From the NCBI RefSeq assembly GCF_029227915.1, contig NC_079878.1, forward strand, positions 34,375,501 through 34,439,500: a DNA stretch of 64,000 nucleotides, written 5' to 3'. Numbering within the stretch: position 1 is the first letter of the stretch; each line of letters starts with the position of its first letter. The position numbers were made by a program, and so were the translations under genes. The notes beneath the pieces are model-generated. The model ran no database searches. It saw nothing but the letters and a program-made list of their open reading frames with translations, and was not told where the DNA came from. Below, piece after piece: positions 24,597 through 37,624 of the stretch. The DNA is from Hydractinia symbiolongicarpus. Its lineage: Eukaryota; Cnidaria; Hydrozoa; Anthoathecata; Hydractiniidae.

Positions 24597-25342
24597 TACA
24601 TGTTGGTACGAATATGTGACCCAACCGTTGAAACTCAAACGGACTGACACCGTTAGAAAGTCAGTGAAGTGTAGTATTTGAAACAGTCTCTATTTCTTCA
24701 GCGCGCGCTAACGGCTAGGATTTGTCCCACAGTAAAAAATGACTTATTTTTCTAAATTTATAAATGAAGAACTATCACAGCGCCCAGTGTGATCGCTGAG
24801 TTCCGGCAATCATGTCAAATTAAGAAGAATGTTATTTCTTGGAGTCAACTTGTCTCTGTTATCACATTTATCAGGTCACAGTCGAAAGTTAGTTCAGTTA
24901 AGTCCCACAGTCAATCGTTTTACTGTTAAAAGCGATGCAACCTAGTAATATCAGATAAATGTCGCTAAATACATGTTGGTACGAATATGTGACCCAACCG
25001 TTGAAACTCAAACGGACTGACACCGTTAGAAAGTCAGTGAAGTGTAGTATTTGAAACAGTCTCTATTTCTTCAGCGCGCGCTAACGGCTAGGATTTGTCC
25101 CACAGTAAAAAATGACTTATTTTTCTAAATTTATAAATGAAGAACTATCACAGAGCCCAGTGTGATCGCTGAGTTCCGGCAATCATGTCAAATTAAGAAG
25201 AATGTTATTTCTTGGAGTCAACTTGTCTCTGTTATCACATTTATCAGGTCACAGTCGAAAGTTAGTTCAGTTAAGTCCCACAGTCAATCACTTCATTGTT
25301 AAAAGCGATGCAACCTAGTAATAACAGAAAAACATCGCTAAA
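24597..25342 (+). repeat. Two near-identical type B monomers in tandem
   Basis: Monomers 24597 and 24970 both read as type B and share CTTGTCTCTGTTATCAC, a rare form of CTCAGTTATCAC. They differ in only a few positions, such as CAGAGCCCAG near 25152. A B-B pair breaks the usual B-A order and is best explained by a single-monomer duplication. Confidence 0.75.
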
Positions 25343-27727
25343 TACATATTGGTACGAATATGTGACCCAACCGTTGAAACTCAAACGGACTTACACCGTT
25401 AGAAAATCAATGAAATGTAGTTTTTGAAACTGTCACTATTTCTTCAGCGCGTCATAACGGCTAGGATAGGTCCCACAGTAAAGAATGACTTATTAATCTA
25501 AACTTTTAAATGAAGCGCTACCACAGCGCCCAGTGTAATCGCTGAGTTCCGGCAATCATGTCAAATTAAGAAGAATGTTATTTCTTGGAGTCCAACTGTC
25601 TCATTTATCACCTTTGTCAGGTCACAGTCCAAAGTTAGTTCAGTTAAGTCCCACAGTTAATCGTTTCACTGTTAAAAGCGATGCAACCTAGTGATATCAG
25701 ATAAATATCGCTAAATACATGTTGGTACGAATATGTGACCCAACTGTTGAAACTCAAACGGACTGACACCGTTAGAAAGTCAGTGAAGTGTAGCATTTGA
25801 AACAGTCTCTATTTCTTCAGCCCGCGCTAACGGCTAGGATTTTTCCCACAGTAAAAAATGACTTATTTTTCTAAATTTATAAATGAAGAACTATCACAGC
25901 GCCCAGTGTGATCGCTGAGTTCCGGCAATCATGTCAAATTAAGAAGAATGTTATTTCTTGGAGTCAACTTGTCTCAGTTATCACATTTATCAGGTCACAG
26001 TCGAAAGTTAGTTCAGTTAAGTCCCACAGTCAATCGCTTCATTGTTAAAAGCGATGCAACCTAGTAATATGAGAAAAATATCGCTAAATACATGTTGGTA
26101 CGAATATGTGACACAACCGTTGAAACTTAAACGGACTGACACCGTTAGAAAGTGAGTGAAATGTGGTATTTGAAACTGTCTCTATTTCTTCTGCGCGCGC
26201 TAACGGCTAGGATTGGTCCCACATTAAAAAAATGACTTTTTTATCTTAATTCTTAAATGAAGCGCTACCACAGCGCCCAGTGTAATCGCTGAGTTTCGGC
26301 AATCATGTCAAATTAAGAAGAATGTTACTTCTTGGAGTCAACTTGTCTCACTTATAACATTTATCAGGTCACAATCCAAAATCGGTTCAATTAAGTCCCA
26401 CAGTCAATCGTTTCACTGTTAAAAGCGATGCAACCTAGTAATATCATAAAAATATTGTTAAATACATGTTGGTACGAACATGTGACCCAACCGTTGTAAC
26501 TCAAACGGACTGACACCGTTAGAAAGTGAATGAAATTTAGTTTTTGAAACTGTCGCTATTTCTTCAGCTCGCGTTAACGGATAGGATTGGTCCCACAGTA
26601 AAGAATGATTTATTTATCTAAATATTTCAACGAAGCGCTACCAAACGCCCAATGTAATCGCTGAGTTCCGGCAATCACGTCAAATTTAGAAGAATGTTAT
26701 TTCTTGGAGTCCAATTGTCTCATTTATCACATTTATCATGTCACAGTCCAAAGTTAGTTCAATTAAATCCCACAGCCAATCGTTTCATTGTTAAAAGTGA
26801 TGCAACCCAGTAATATCAGAAAAACATCGCTAAGTACATGTTGGTACGAATATGTGACCCAGCCGTTGTAACTCAAACGAACTTACACCGTTAGAAAGTC
26901 AATGAAATGTAGTTTTTGAAACTGTCGCTATTTCTTCAGCGCGCAGTGACGACTAGGATAGGTCCCACAGTAAAAAATGACTTGTTAATCTAAATTTTTA
27001 AATGAAGCGCTACCACAGCGCCCAGTGTAATCGCTGAGTTTCGGCAATCATGTCAAATTAAGAAGAATGTTATTTCTTGGAGTCCAATTGTCTCCTTTAC
27101 CACAGTTATCAGGTCACAGTCCAAAGTTTGTTCAGTTAAGTCCCACAGTCAATCGCTTCATTGTTAAAAGCGATGCAACCTAGTAATAACAGAAAAACAT
27201 CGCTAAATACATATTGGTACGAATATGTGACCCAACCGTTGTAACTCAAACGGACTGACACCGTTAGAAAATCAATGAAATGTAGTTTTGAAACTCTCAC
27301 TATTTCTTCAGCGCGTCATAACGGCTAGGATAGGTCCCACAGTAAAGAATGACTTATTAATCTAAACTTTTAAATGAAGCGCTACCACAGCGCCCAGTGT
27401 GATCGCTGAGTTCCGGCAATCATGTCAAATTAAGAAGAATGTTATTTCTTGGAGTCCAACTGTCTCATTTATCACCTTTGTCAGGTCACAGTCCAAAGTT
27501 AGTTCAGTTAAGTCCCACAGTCAATCGTTTCACTGTTAAAAGCGATGCAACCTAGTGATATCAGATAAATATCGCTAAATACATGTTGGTACGAATATGT
27601 GACCCAACTGTTGAAACTCAAACGGACTGACACCGTTAGAAAGTCAGTGAAGTGTAGCATTTGAAACAGTCTCTATTTCTTCAGCGCGCGCTAACGGCTA
27701 GGATTTGTCCCACAGTAAAAAATGACT
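24970..27727 (+). repeat. Long-range duplicated block, left copy (about 2.75 kb)
   Basis: About seven monomers match 40513-43262 at an offset of 15,543-15,545, with every start in step: 24970/40513, 25343/40886, 25716/41259, 26089/41632, 26463/42006, 26835/42379, 27208/42752, 27580/43125. Shared rare readings are CAATCACTTC, GCGCGTCATAACGG, GTAGCATTTGAAAC, CTTCTGCGCGCG and GAACATGTGACC. The copies part near 27729, where this one switches into a type F reading. Confidence 0.83.
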
Positions 27728-29445
27728 TATTTATCTAAATATTTCAACGAAGCGCTACCAAAGCGCCCAGTGTAATCGCTGAGTTCCGGCAATCACGTCA
27801 AATTAAGAAGAATGTTATTTCTTGGAGTCCAATTGTCTCATTTATCACATTTATCATGTCACAGTCCAAAGTTAGTTCAATTAAATCCCACAGCCAATCG
27901 TTTCATTGTTAAAAGTGATGCAACCCAGTAATATCAGAAAAACATCGCTAAGTACATGTTGGTACGAATATGTGACCCAGCCGTTGTAACTCAAACGAAC
28001 TTACACCGTTAGAAAGTCAATGAAATGTAGTTTTTGAAACTGTCGCTATTTCTTCAGCGCGCGGTGACGACTAGGATAGGTCCCACAGTAAAAAATGACT
28101 TGTTAATCTAAATTTTTAAATGAAGCGCTACCACAGCGCCCAGTGTAATCGCTGAGTTTCGGCAATCATGTCAAATTAAGAAGAATGTTATTTCTTGGAG
28201 TCCAATTGTCTCCTTTACCACAGTTATCAGGTCACAGTCCAAAGTTTGTTCAATTAAGTCCCACAGTCAATCATTTCATAGTTAAAAGCGATGCAACCTA
28301 GTAATATCAGAAAAATATCGCTTAATACATGTTGGTACGAATATGTGACACAACGGTTGCAACTGAAACGGACTGACACGGTTAGAAAGTCAATGAAATA
28401 TAGTTTTTGAAACTGTTGCTTTTTTTTCAGCGCGCGATAACGGCTAGGATTGCTCCCACAGTAAAAATGACTTATTAATCTAAATTTTTAAAAGAAGCGC
28501 CACCACAGCGTCCAGGGTAATCGCTGAGTTCCGGCACTCATGTCAAATTAAGAAGAATGTTATTTGTTAGAGTCCAATTTTCTCACTTATCACATTTATG
28601 AGGTCACAGTCCAAAGTTAGTTCAATTAAGTCCCACAGCCAATCGTTTCACTGTTAAAAGCGATGCAGCCTAGTAATATCAGATAAATATCGCTAAATAC
28701 ATGTTGGTACGAATACGTGACCCAACCGTTGTAACTCAAACGAACTGACACCGTAAGAAAGTCAATGAAATGTAGTTTTTGAAACTGTCGCTATTTCTTC
28801 AGCGCACGATAACGGCTAGGATTGGTTTCACAGTAAAAAATGACTTATTAATCTAAATTTTTAAATAAAGGGCTACCACAGCGTCAAGTGTAATCGCTGA
28901 GTTCCGGCAATCACGTCAAATTAAGAAGTATGTTATTTCTTGGAGTCCCATTGTCTCCTTTACCACATTTATCAGGTCACAGTCCAAAGTTTGTTCAATT
29001 AAGTCCCACAGTCAATCGTTTCATAGTTAAAAGCGATGCAACCTAGTAATATCAGAAAAATATTGCTTAATACATGTTGGTACGAAAATGTGACACAACT
29101 GTTGTAACTGAAACGGACTGACACCGTTAGAAAGTCAATGAAATGTAGTTTTTGAAACTGTTGCTTTTTTGTCAGCGCGCGATAACGGCTAGGATGGGTC
29201 CCACATTAAAAAAATGACTTTTTTTATCTTAATTCTAAAATGAAGCGCTACCACAGCGTCCAGTGTAATCGCTGAGTTTCGGCAATCATGTCAAATTAAG
29301 GAGAATGTTACTTCTTGGAGTCAACTTGTCTCACTTATAAAATTTATCATGTCACAGTCCAAAGTTAGTTCAATTAAATCCCACAGCCAATCGTTTCATT
29401 GTTAAAAGTGATGCAACCTAGTAATATCAGAAAAACATCGCTAAG

Positions 29446-30831
29446 TACATGTTGGTACGAATATGTGACCCAGCCGTTGTAACTCAAACGAACTTACACC
29501 GTTAGAAAGTCAATGAAATGTAGTTTTTGAAACTGTCGCTATTTCTTCAGCACGCAATGACGACTAGGATAGGTCCCACAGTAAAAAATGACTTATTAAT
29601 CTAAATTTTTAAATGAAGCGCTACCACAGCACCCAGTGGAATCGCTGAGTTCCGGCAATCATGTCAAATTAAGAAGAATGTTATTTCTTGGAGTCTAATT
29701 TTCCCATTTATCAGGTCACAGTCCAAAGTTAGTTCAATTAAATCCCACAGTCAATCGTTTCACTGTTAAAAGCGATGCAACCTAGTAATATCAGATAAAT
29801 ATCGCTCAATACATGTTGGTACGAATATGTGACCCAACCGTTGTAACTCAAACGAACTGACACCGTTAGAAAGTCAATGAAATGCAGTTTTTGAGACTGT
29901 CGCTATTTCTTCAGCGCGCGATAACTCACGTCAAATTAGGAAGAATGTTATTTGTTGGAGACCAATTTTCTCATTTATCACATTTATGAGGTCACAGTCC
30001 AAAGTTAGTTCAATTAAGTCCCACAGCCAATCGTTTCACTGTTAAAAGCGATGCAGCCTAGTAATATCAGATAAATATCGCTAAATACATGTTGGTACGA
30101 ATACGTGAACCAACCGTTGTAACTCAAACGGACTGACACCGTAAGAAAGTCAATGAAATGTAGTTTTTGAAACTGTCGCTATTTCTTTAGCGCGCGATAA
30201 CTGCTAGGATTGGTCCCACAGTAAAAAATGACTGATTAATCTAAATTTTTAAATAAAGGGCTACCACAGCGCCCAGTGTAATCGCTGAGTTCCGGCAATC
30301 ACGTCAAATTAAGAAGAATGCTATTTCTTGGAGTCCAATTGTCTCCTTTACCACATTTATCAGGTCACAGTCCAAAGTTTGTTCAATTAAGTCCCACAGT
30401 CAATCGTTTCATAGTTAAAAGCGATGCAACCTAGTAATATCAGAAAAATATTGCTTAATACATGTTGGTACGAATATGTGACACAACTGTTGTAACTGAA
30501 ACGGACTGACACCGTTAGAAAGTCAATGAAATTTAGTTTTTGAAACTGTTGCTTTTTTTTCAGCGCGCGATAACGGCTAGGATTGATCCCACAGTAAAAT
30601 ATGACTTATTAATCTCACTTTTTCAATGAAGCGCTACCACAGCGCCCAGTGTAATTGCTGAGTTCCGGCAATCATGTCAAATTAAGAAGAATGTTATTTC
30701 TTCGAGTCCAATTGACTCCTTTATCACATTTATCAGGTCACAGTCCAAAGTTAGTTCAATTAAATCCCACAGCCAATCGTTTTATTGTTAAAAGTGATGC
30801 AACCTAGTAATATCAGAAAAACATCGCTAAG
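29446..30831 (+). repeat. 1.39 kb four-monomer unit, copy 1 (1386 bp)
   Basis: Monomers 29446, 29810 (truncated), 30086 and 30459. The first monomer lacks 9 bp of the tandem TTATCACAT / TTATCAGGT pair near 29705 and is therefore 364 bp. The same 9-bp loss is found only in the copy at 36239, which ties those two copies together. Confidence 0.87.
29810..30085 (+). repeat. Truncated monomer 1 (276 bp, 97-bp deletion)
   Basis: GCGCGATAAC is joined directly to TCACGTCAAATTAGG at 29921. This removes consensus positions about 116-212: the first GTCCCACAGT, the A/T-rich segment, the hairpin and half of the conserved block. The junction shows at most one base of shared sequence. It also has TTTTTGAGACTG and AGGAAGAATG, which mark the whole truncated lineage. 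Confidence 0.9.
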
Positions 30832-32226
30832 TACATGTTGGTACGAATATGTGACCCAGCCGTTGTAACTCAAACGAACTTACACCGTTAGAAAGTCAAT
30901 GAAATGTAGTTTTTGAAACTGTCGCTATTTCTTCAGCACGCAATGACGACTAGGATAGGTCCCACAGTAAAAAATGACTTATTAATCTAAATTTTTAAAT
31001 GAAACGCTACCACAGCACCCAGTGGAATCGCTGAGTTCCGGCAATCATGTCAAATTAAGAAGAATGTTATTTCTTGGAGTCTAATTTTCCCATTTATCAC
31101 ATTTATCAGGTCACAGTCCAAAGTTAGTTCAATTAAATCCCACAGTCAATCGTTTCACTGTTAAAAGCGATGCAACCTAGTAATATCAGATAAATATCGC
31201 TCAATACATGTTGGTACGATTATGTGACCCAACCGTTGTAACTCAAACGAACTGACACCGTTAGAAAGTCAATGAAATGCAGTTTTTGAGACTGTCGCTA
31301 TTTCTTCAGCGCGCGATAACTCACGTCAAATTAGGAAGAATGTTATTTGTTGGAGACCAATTTTCTCATTTATCACATTTATGAGGTCACAGTCCAAAGT
31401 TAGTTCAATTAAGTCCCACAGCCAATCGTTTCACTGTTAAAAGCGATGCAGCCTAGTAATATCAGATAAATATCGCTAAATACATGTTGGTACGAATACG
31501 TGAACCAACCGTTGTAACTCAAACGGACTGACACCGTAAGAAAGTCAATGAAATGTAGTTTTTGAAACTTTCGCTATTTCTTTAGCGCGCGATAACTGCT
31601 AGGATTGGTCCCACAGTAAAAAATGACTGATTAATCTAAATTTTTAAATAAAGGGCTACCACAGCGCCCAGTGTAATCGCTGAATTCCGGCAATCACGTC
31701 AAATTAAGAAGAATGCTATTTCTTGGAGTCCAATTGTCTCCTTTACCACATTTATCAGGTCACAGTCCAAAGTTTGTTCAATTAAGTCCCACAGTCAATC
31801 GTTTCATAGTTAAAAGCGATGCAACCTAGTAATATCAGAAAAATATTGCTTAATACATGTTGGTACGAATATGTGACACAACTGTTGTAACTCAAACGAA
31901 CTTACACCGTTAGAAAGTCAATGAAATTTAGTTTTTGAAACTGTTGCTTTTTTTTCAGCGCGCGATAACGGCTAGGATTGATTCCACAGTAAAATATGAC
32001 TTATTAATCTCACTTTTTCAATGAAGCGCTACCACAGCGCCCAGTGTAATCGCTGAGTTCCGGCAATCATGTCAAATTAAGAAGAATGTTATTTCTTGGA
32101 GTCAAATTTTCTCGTTTATCACATTTATCTGGTCACATTCCAAAGTTAGTTCAATTAAGTCCCACACACAATCGTTTCACTGTTAAAAGTGTAGCAACCT
32201 AGTAATATCAGATAAATGTCGCTAAA
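30832..32226 (+). repeat. 1.39 kb four-monomer unit, copy 2 (1395 bp)
   Basis: Monomers 30832, 31205 (truncated), 31481 and 31854. The truncated monomer starts with GTACGATTATG, shared with 32974 and 37998. Near 31880 the fourth monomer carries CTCAAACGAACTTACACC where most sister copies have CTGAAACGGACTGACACC, a short patch taken from another subtype. Confidence 0.87.
31205..31480 (+). repeat. Truncated monomer 2 (276 bp)
   Basis: Same junction as the first truncated monomer, at 31316. It starts with GTACGATTATG. Confidence 0.9.
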
Positions 32227-32600
32227 TACATGTTGGTACGAATATGTGACCCAACCGTTGAAACTCAAACGGACTGACACCGTTAGAAAGTCAGTGAAGT
32301 TTAGTATTTGAAACAGTCTCTATTTCTTCAGCGCGCGCTAACGGCTAGGATTGGTCCCACATTAAAAAAATGACTTTTTTATCTTAATTCTTAAATAAAG
32401 CGCTACCACAGCGCCCAGTGTAATCGCTGAGTTTCGGCAATCATGTCAAATTAAGAAGAATGTTATTTCTTCGAGTCCAATTGACTCCTTTATCACATTT
32501 ATCAGGTCACAGTCCAAAGTTAGTTCAATTAAATCCCACAGCCAATCGTTTTATTGTTAAAAGTGATGCAACCTAGTAATATCAGAAAAACATCGCTAAG

Positions 32601-33995
32601 TACATGTTGGTACGAATATGTGACCCAGCCGTTGTAACTCAAACGAACTTACACCGTTAGAAAGTCAATGAAATGTAGTTTTTGAAACTGTCGCTATTTC
32701 TTCAGCACGCAATGACGACTAGGATAGGTCCCACAGTAAAAAATGACTTATTAATCTAAATTTTTAAATGAAACGCTACCACAGCACCCAGTGGAATCGC
32801 TGAGTTCCGGCAATCATGTCAAATTAAGAAGAATGTTATTTCTTGGAGTCTAATTTTCCCATTTATCACATTTATCAGGTCACAGTCCAAAGTTAGTTCA
32901 ATTAAATCCCACAGTCAATCGTTTCACTGTTAAAAGCGATGCAACCTAGTAATATCAGATAAATATCGCTCAATACATGTTGGTACGATTATGTGACCCA
33001 ACCGTTGTAACTCAAACGAACTGACACCGTTAGAAAGTCAATGAAATGCAGTTTTTGAGACTGTCGCTATTTCTTCAGCGCGCGATAACTCACGTCAAAT
33101 TAGGAAGAATGTTATTTGTTGGAGACCAATTTTCTCATTTATCACATTTATGAGGTCACAGTCCAAAGTTAGTTCAATTAAGTCCCACAGCCAATCGTTT
33201 CACTGTTAAAAGCGATGCAGCCTAGTAATATCAGATAAATATCGCTAAATACATGTTGGTACGAATACGTGAACCAACCGTTGTAACTCAAACGGACTGA
33301 CACCGTAAGAAAGTCAATGAAATGTAGTTTTTGAAACTTTCGCTATTTCTTTAGCGCGCGATAACTGCTAGGATTGGTCCCACAGTAAAAAATGACTGAT
33401 TAATCTAAATTTTTAAATAAAGGGCTACCACAGCGCCCAGTGTAATCGCTGAATTCCGGCAATCACGTCAAATTAAGAAGAATGCTATTTCTTGGAGTCC
33501 AATTGTCTCCTTTACCACATTTATCAGGTCACAGTCCAAAGTTTGTTCAATTAAGTCCCACAGTCAATCGTTTCATAGTTAAAAGCGATGCAACCTAGTA
33601 ATATCAGAAAAATATTGCTTAATACATGTTGGTACGAATATGTGACACAACTGTTGTAACTCAAACGAACTTACACCGTTAGAAAGTCAATGAAATTTAG
33701 TTTTTGAAACTGTTGCTTTTTTTTCAGCGCGCGATAACGGCTAGGATTGATTCCACAGTAAAATATGACTTATTAATCTCACTTTTTCAATGAAGCGCTA
33801 CCACAGCGCCCAGTGTAATCGCTGAGTTCCGGCAATCATGTCAAATTAAGAAGAATGTTATTTCTTGGAGTCAAATTTTCTCGTTTATCACATTTATCTG
33901 GTCACATTCCAAAGTTAGTTCAATTAAGTCCCACACACAATCGTTTCACTGTTAAAAGTGTAGCAACCTAGTAATATCAGATAAATGTCGCTAAA
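32601..33995 (+). repeat. 1.39 kb four-monomer unit, copy 3 (1395 bp)
   Basis: Monomers 32601, 32974 (truncated), 33250 and 33623. It is the copy of 30832-32226 produced by the 1769-bp duplication and keeps the same conversion-like patch (CTCAAACGAACTTACACC near 33660). Confidence 0.86.
32974..33249 (+). repeat. Truncated monomer 3 (276 bp)
   Basis: Same junction at 33085. It lies 1769 bases after truncated monomer 2 and shares its GTACGATTATG start. Confidence 0.9.
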
Positions 33996-36238
33996 TACAT
34001 GTTGGTACGAATATGTGACCCAACCGTTGAAACTCAAACGGACTGACACCGTTAGAAAGTCAGTGAAGTTTAGTATTTGAAACAGTCTCTATTTCTTCAG
34101 CGCGCGCTAACGGCTAGGATTGGTCCCACATTAAAAAAATGACTTTTTTATCTTAATTCTTAAATAAAGCGCTACCACAGCGCCCAGTGTAATCGCTGAG
34201 TTTCGGCAATCATGTCAAATTAAGAAGAATGTTACTTCTTGGAGTCAACTTGTCTCACTTATAACATTTATCAGGTCACAATCCAAAATCGGTTCAATTA
34301 AGTCCCACAGTCAATCGTTTCACTGTTAAAAGCGATGCAACCTAGTAATATCATAAAAATATTGCTAAATACATGTTGGTACGAATATGTGACCCAACCG
34401 TTGTAACTCAAACGGACTGACACCGTTAGAAAGTGAATGAAATTTAGTTTTTGAAACTGTCGCTATTTCTTCAGCTCGCGTTAACGGATAGGATTGGTCC
34501 CACAGTAAAGAATGATTTATTTATCTAAATATTTCAACGAAGCGCTACCAAAGCGCCCAGTGTAATCGCTGAGTTCCGGCAATCACGTCAAATTAAGAAG
34601 TATGTTATTTCTTGGAGTCCCATTGTCTCCTTTACCACATTTATCAGGTCACAGTCCAAAGTTTGTTCAATTAAGTCCCACAGTCAATCGTTTCATAGTT
34701 AAAAGCGATGCAACCTAGTAATATCAGAAAAATATTGCTTAATACATGTTGGTACGAAAATGTGACACAACTGTTGTAACTGAAACGGACTGACACCGTT
34801 AGAAAGTCAATGAAATGTAGTTTTTAAAACTGTTGCTTTTTTTTCAGCGCGCGATAACGGCTAGGATTGGTCCTACAGTAAAAAATGACTTATTAATCTC
34901 ACTTTTTCAGTGAAGCGCTACCACAGCGCCCAGTGTAATCGCTGAGTTCCGGCAATCATGTCAAATTAAGAAGAATGTTATTTCTTGGAATCAACTTCTC
35001 TCACTTATCACATTTATCAGGTCACAGTCGAAAGTTAGTTCAGTTAAGTCCCACAGTCAATCGCTTCATTGTTAAAAGCGATGCAACCTAGTATTATCAA
35101 AAAATATCACTAAATACATGTTGGTACGAATATGTGACCCAACCGTTGTAACTCAAACGAACTTACACCGTTAGAAAGTCAGTGAAGTGTAGTATTTGAA
35201 ACAGTCGCTATTTCTGCAGTGCGTGATAACGGCTAGGATGGGTCCCACATTAAAAAAATGACTTTTTTTATCTTAATTCTAAAATGAAGCGCTACCACAG
35301 CGTCCAGTGTAATCGCTGAGTTTCGGCAATCATGTCAAATTAAGAAGAATGTTATTTCTTGGAGTCAACTTGTCTCACTTATAACATTTATAAGGTCTCA
35401 ATCCAAAATCAGTTCAATTTAGTCCCACAGTGAATCGTTTCACTGTTAAAAGCGATGCAACTTAGTAATATGAGAAAAATATCGCTAAATACATGTTGGT
35501 ACGAATATGTGACCCAACTGTGGAAACTCAAACGGACTGACACCGTTAGAAAGTCAGTGAAATGTGGTATTTGAAACTGTCTCTATTTCTTCTGCGCGCG
35601 CTAACGGCTAGGATTGGTACCACATTAAAAAAATGACTTATTAATCTAAATTTTTAAATGAAGCGCTACCACAGCACCCAGTGTAATCGCTGAGTTCCGG
35701 CAATCATGTCAAATTAAGAAGAATGTTATTTCTTGGAGTCTAATTTTCCCATTTATCACATTTATCAGGTCACAGTCCAAAGTTAGTTCAATTAAATCCC
35801 ACAGTCAATGGTTTCACTGTTAAAAGCGATGCAACCTAGTAATATCAGATAAATATCGCTCAATACATGTTGGTACGAATATGTGACCCAACCGTTGTAA
35901 CTCAAACGAACTTACACCGTTAGAAAGTCAGTGAAGTGTAGTATTTGAAACAGTCGCTATTTCTGCAGTGCGCGATAACGGCTAGGATGGGTCCCACATT
36001 AAAAAAATGACTTTTTTTATCTTAATTCTAAAATGAAGCGCTACCACAGCGTCCAGTGTAATCGCTGAGTTTCGGCAATCATGTCAAATTAAGGAGAATG
36101 TTACTTCTTGGAGTCAACTTGTCTCACTTATAAAATTTATCATGTCACAGTCCAAAGTTAGTTCAATTAAATCCCACAGCCAATCGTTTCATTGTTAAAA
36201 GTGATGCAACCTAGTAATATCAGAAAAACATCGCTAAG

Positions 36239-37624
36239 TACATTTTGGTACGAATATGTGACCCAGCCGTTGTAACTCAAACGAACTTACACCGTTAGAA
36301 AGTCAATGAAATGTAGTTTTTGAAACTGTCGCTATTTCTTCAGCACGCAATGACGACTAGGATAGGTCCCACAGTAAAAAATGACTTATTAATCTAAATT
36401 TTTAAATGAAGCGCTACCACAGCACCCAGTGGAATCGCTGAGTTCCGGCAATCATGTCAAATTAAGAAGAATGTTATTTCTTGGAGTCTAATTTTCCCAT
36501 TTATCAGGTCACAGTCCAAAGTTAGTTCAATTAAATCCCACAGTCAATCGTTTCACTGTTAAAAGCGATGCAACCTAGTAATATCAGATAAATATCGCTC
36601 AATACATGTTGGTACGAATATGTGACCCAACCGTTGTAACTCAAACGAACTGACACCGTTAGAAAGTCAATGAAATGCAGTTTTTGAGACTGTCGCTATT
36701 TCTTCAGCGCGCGATAACTCACGTCAAATTAGGAAGAATGTTATTTGTTGGAGACCAATTTTCTCATTTATCACATTTATGAGGTCACAATCGAAAGTTA
36801 GTTCAATTAAGTCCCACAGCCAATCGTTTCACTGTTAAAAGCGATGCAGCCTAGTAATATCAGATAAATATCGCTAAATACATGTTGGTACGAATACGTG
36901 AACCAACCGTTGTAACTCAAACGGACTGACACCGTAAGAAAGTCAATGAAATGTAGTTTTTGAAACTGTCGCTATTTCTTTAGCGCGCGATAACTGCTAG
37001 GATTGGTCCCACAGTAAAAAATGACTGATTAATCTAAATTTTTAAATAAAGGGCTACCACAGCGCCCAGTGTAATCGCTGAGTTCCGGCAATCACGTCAA
37101 ATTAAGAAGAATGCTATTTCTTGGAGTCCAATTGTCTCCTTTACCACATTTATCAGGTCACAGTCCAAAGTTTGTTCAATTAAGTCCCACAGTCAATCGT
37201 TTCATAGTTAAAAGCGATGCAACCTAGTAATATCAGAAAAATATTGCTTAATACATGTTGGTACGAATATGTGACACAACTGTTGTAACTGAAACGGACT
37301 GACACCGTTAGAAAGTCAATGAAATTTAGTTTTTGAAACTGTTGCTTTTTTTTCAGCGCGCGATAACGGCTAGGATTGATCCCACAGTAAAATATGACTT
37401 ATTAATCTCACTTTTTCAATGAAGCGCTACCACAGCGCCCAGTGTAATTGCTGAGTTCCGGCAATCATGTCAAATTAAGAAGAATGTTATTTCTTCGAGT
37501 CCAATTGACTCCTTTATCACATTTATCAGGTCACAGTCCAAAGTTAGTTCAATTAAATCCCACAGCCAATCGTTTTATTGTTAAAAGTGATGCAACCTAG
37601 TAATATCAGAAAAACATCGCTAAG
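36239..37624 (+). repeat. 1.39 kb four-monomer unit, copy 4 (1386 bp)
   Basis: Monomers 36239, 36603 (truncated), 36879 and 37252. It is the counterpart of copy 1, including the 9-bp loss. Small differences from copy 1 include CATTTTGG at the first start and CACAATCGAAAG near 36787. Confidence 0.86.
36603..36878 (+). repeat. Truncated monomer 4 (276 bp)
   Basis: Same junction at 36714. It lies 6793 bases after truncated monomer 1 and differs in CACAATCGAAAG. Confidence 0.9.

Larger units (their letters stand above)
18641..28325 (+). repeat. Array zone C: trimers, hairpin-deletion monomer, long-range block
   Basis: Monomer starts: 18641, 19016, 19389, 19762, 20135, 20493, 20866, 21238, 21611, 21984, 22356, 22729, 23102, 23475, 23851, 24224, 24597, 24970, 25343, 25716, 26089, 26463, 26835, 27208, 27580, 27953. 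A new subtype (F) appears at 20493 and 26463 with CAGCTCG..TTAACGG, AAAGAATGATTTATTTATC and CTACCAAAG. Its follower has GTGATGCAACCCAG upstream of its start and GACCCAGCCG. The monomer at 27580 switches from type B to type F near 27729, another hybrid. No non-satellite sequence was seen. Confidence 0.92.
30691..32459 (+). repeat. 1769-bp tandem duplication, copy 1
   Basis: Five monomers, one truncated. The block repeats immediately at 32460-34228 with the same rare readings: TTTCTTCGAGTCCAATTGACTCC (30697 and 32466), ACTTTCGCTATTTC, GATTCCACAG and AAAGTGTAGCAACC. The breakpoint is in the conserved AAGAAGAATGTTA stretch, since the sequence upstream of 30691 (AATTGCTGAG) differs from that upstream of 32460 (AATCGCTGAGTTTCGG). 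I noticed essentially no mismatch between copies. Confidence 0.87.
32460..34228 (+). repeat. 1769-bp tandem duplication, copy 2
   Basis: Second copy of the preceding block. It ends where the sequence reads ATGTTACTTCTTGGAGTC in place of ATGTTATTTCTTCGAGTC. It contains the third copy of the 1.39 kb unit (32601-33995). The near-identity points to a very recent event, or to an assembly duplication that needs ruling out. Confidence 0.87.

Noticed and set aside
29810-30085. Truncated monomer as an insertion scar or excision footprint of a mobile element
   Set aside because: The junction has no terminal repeats or target-site duplication, and the lost 97 bases are ordinary satellite sequence.
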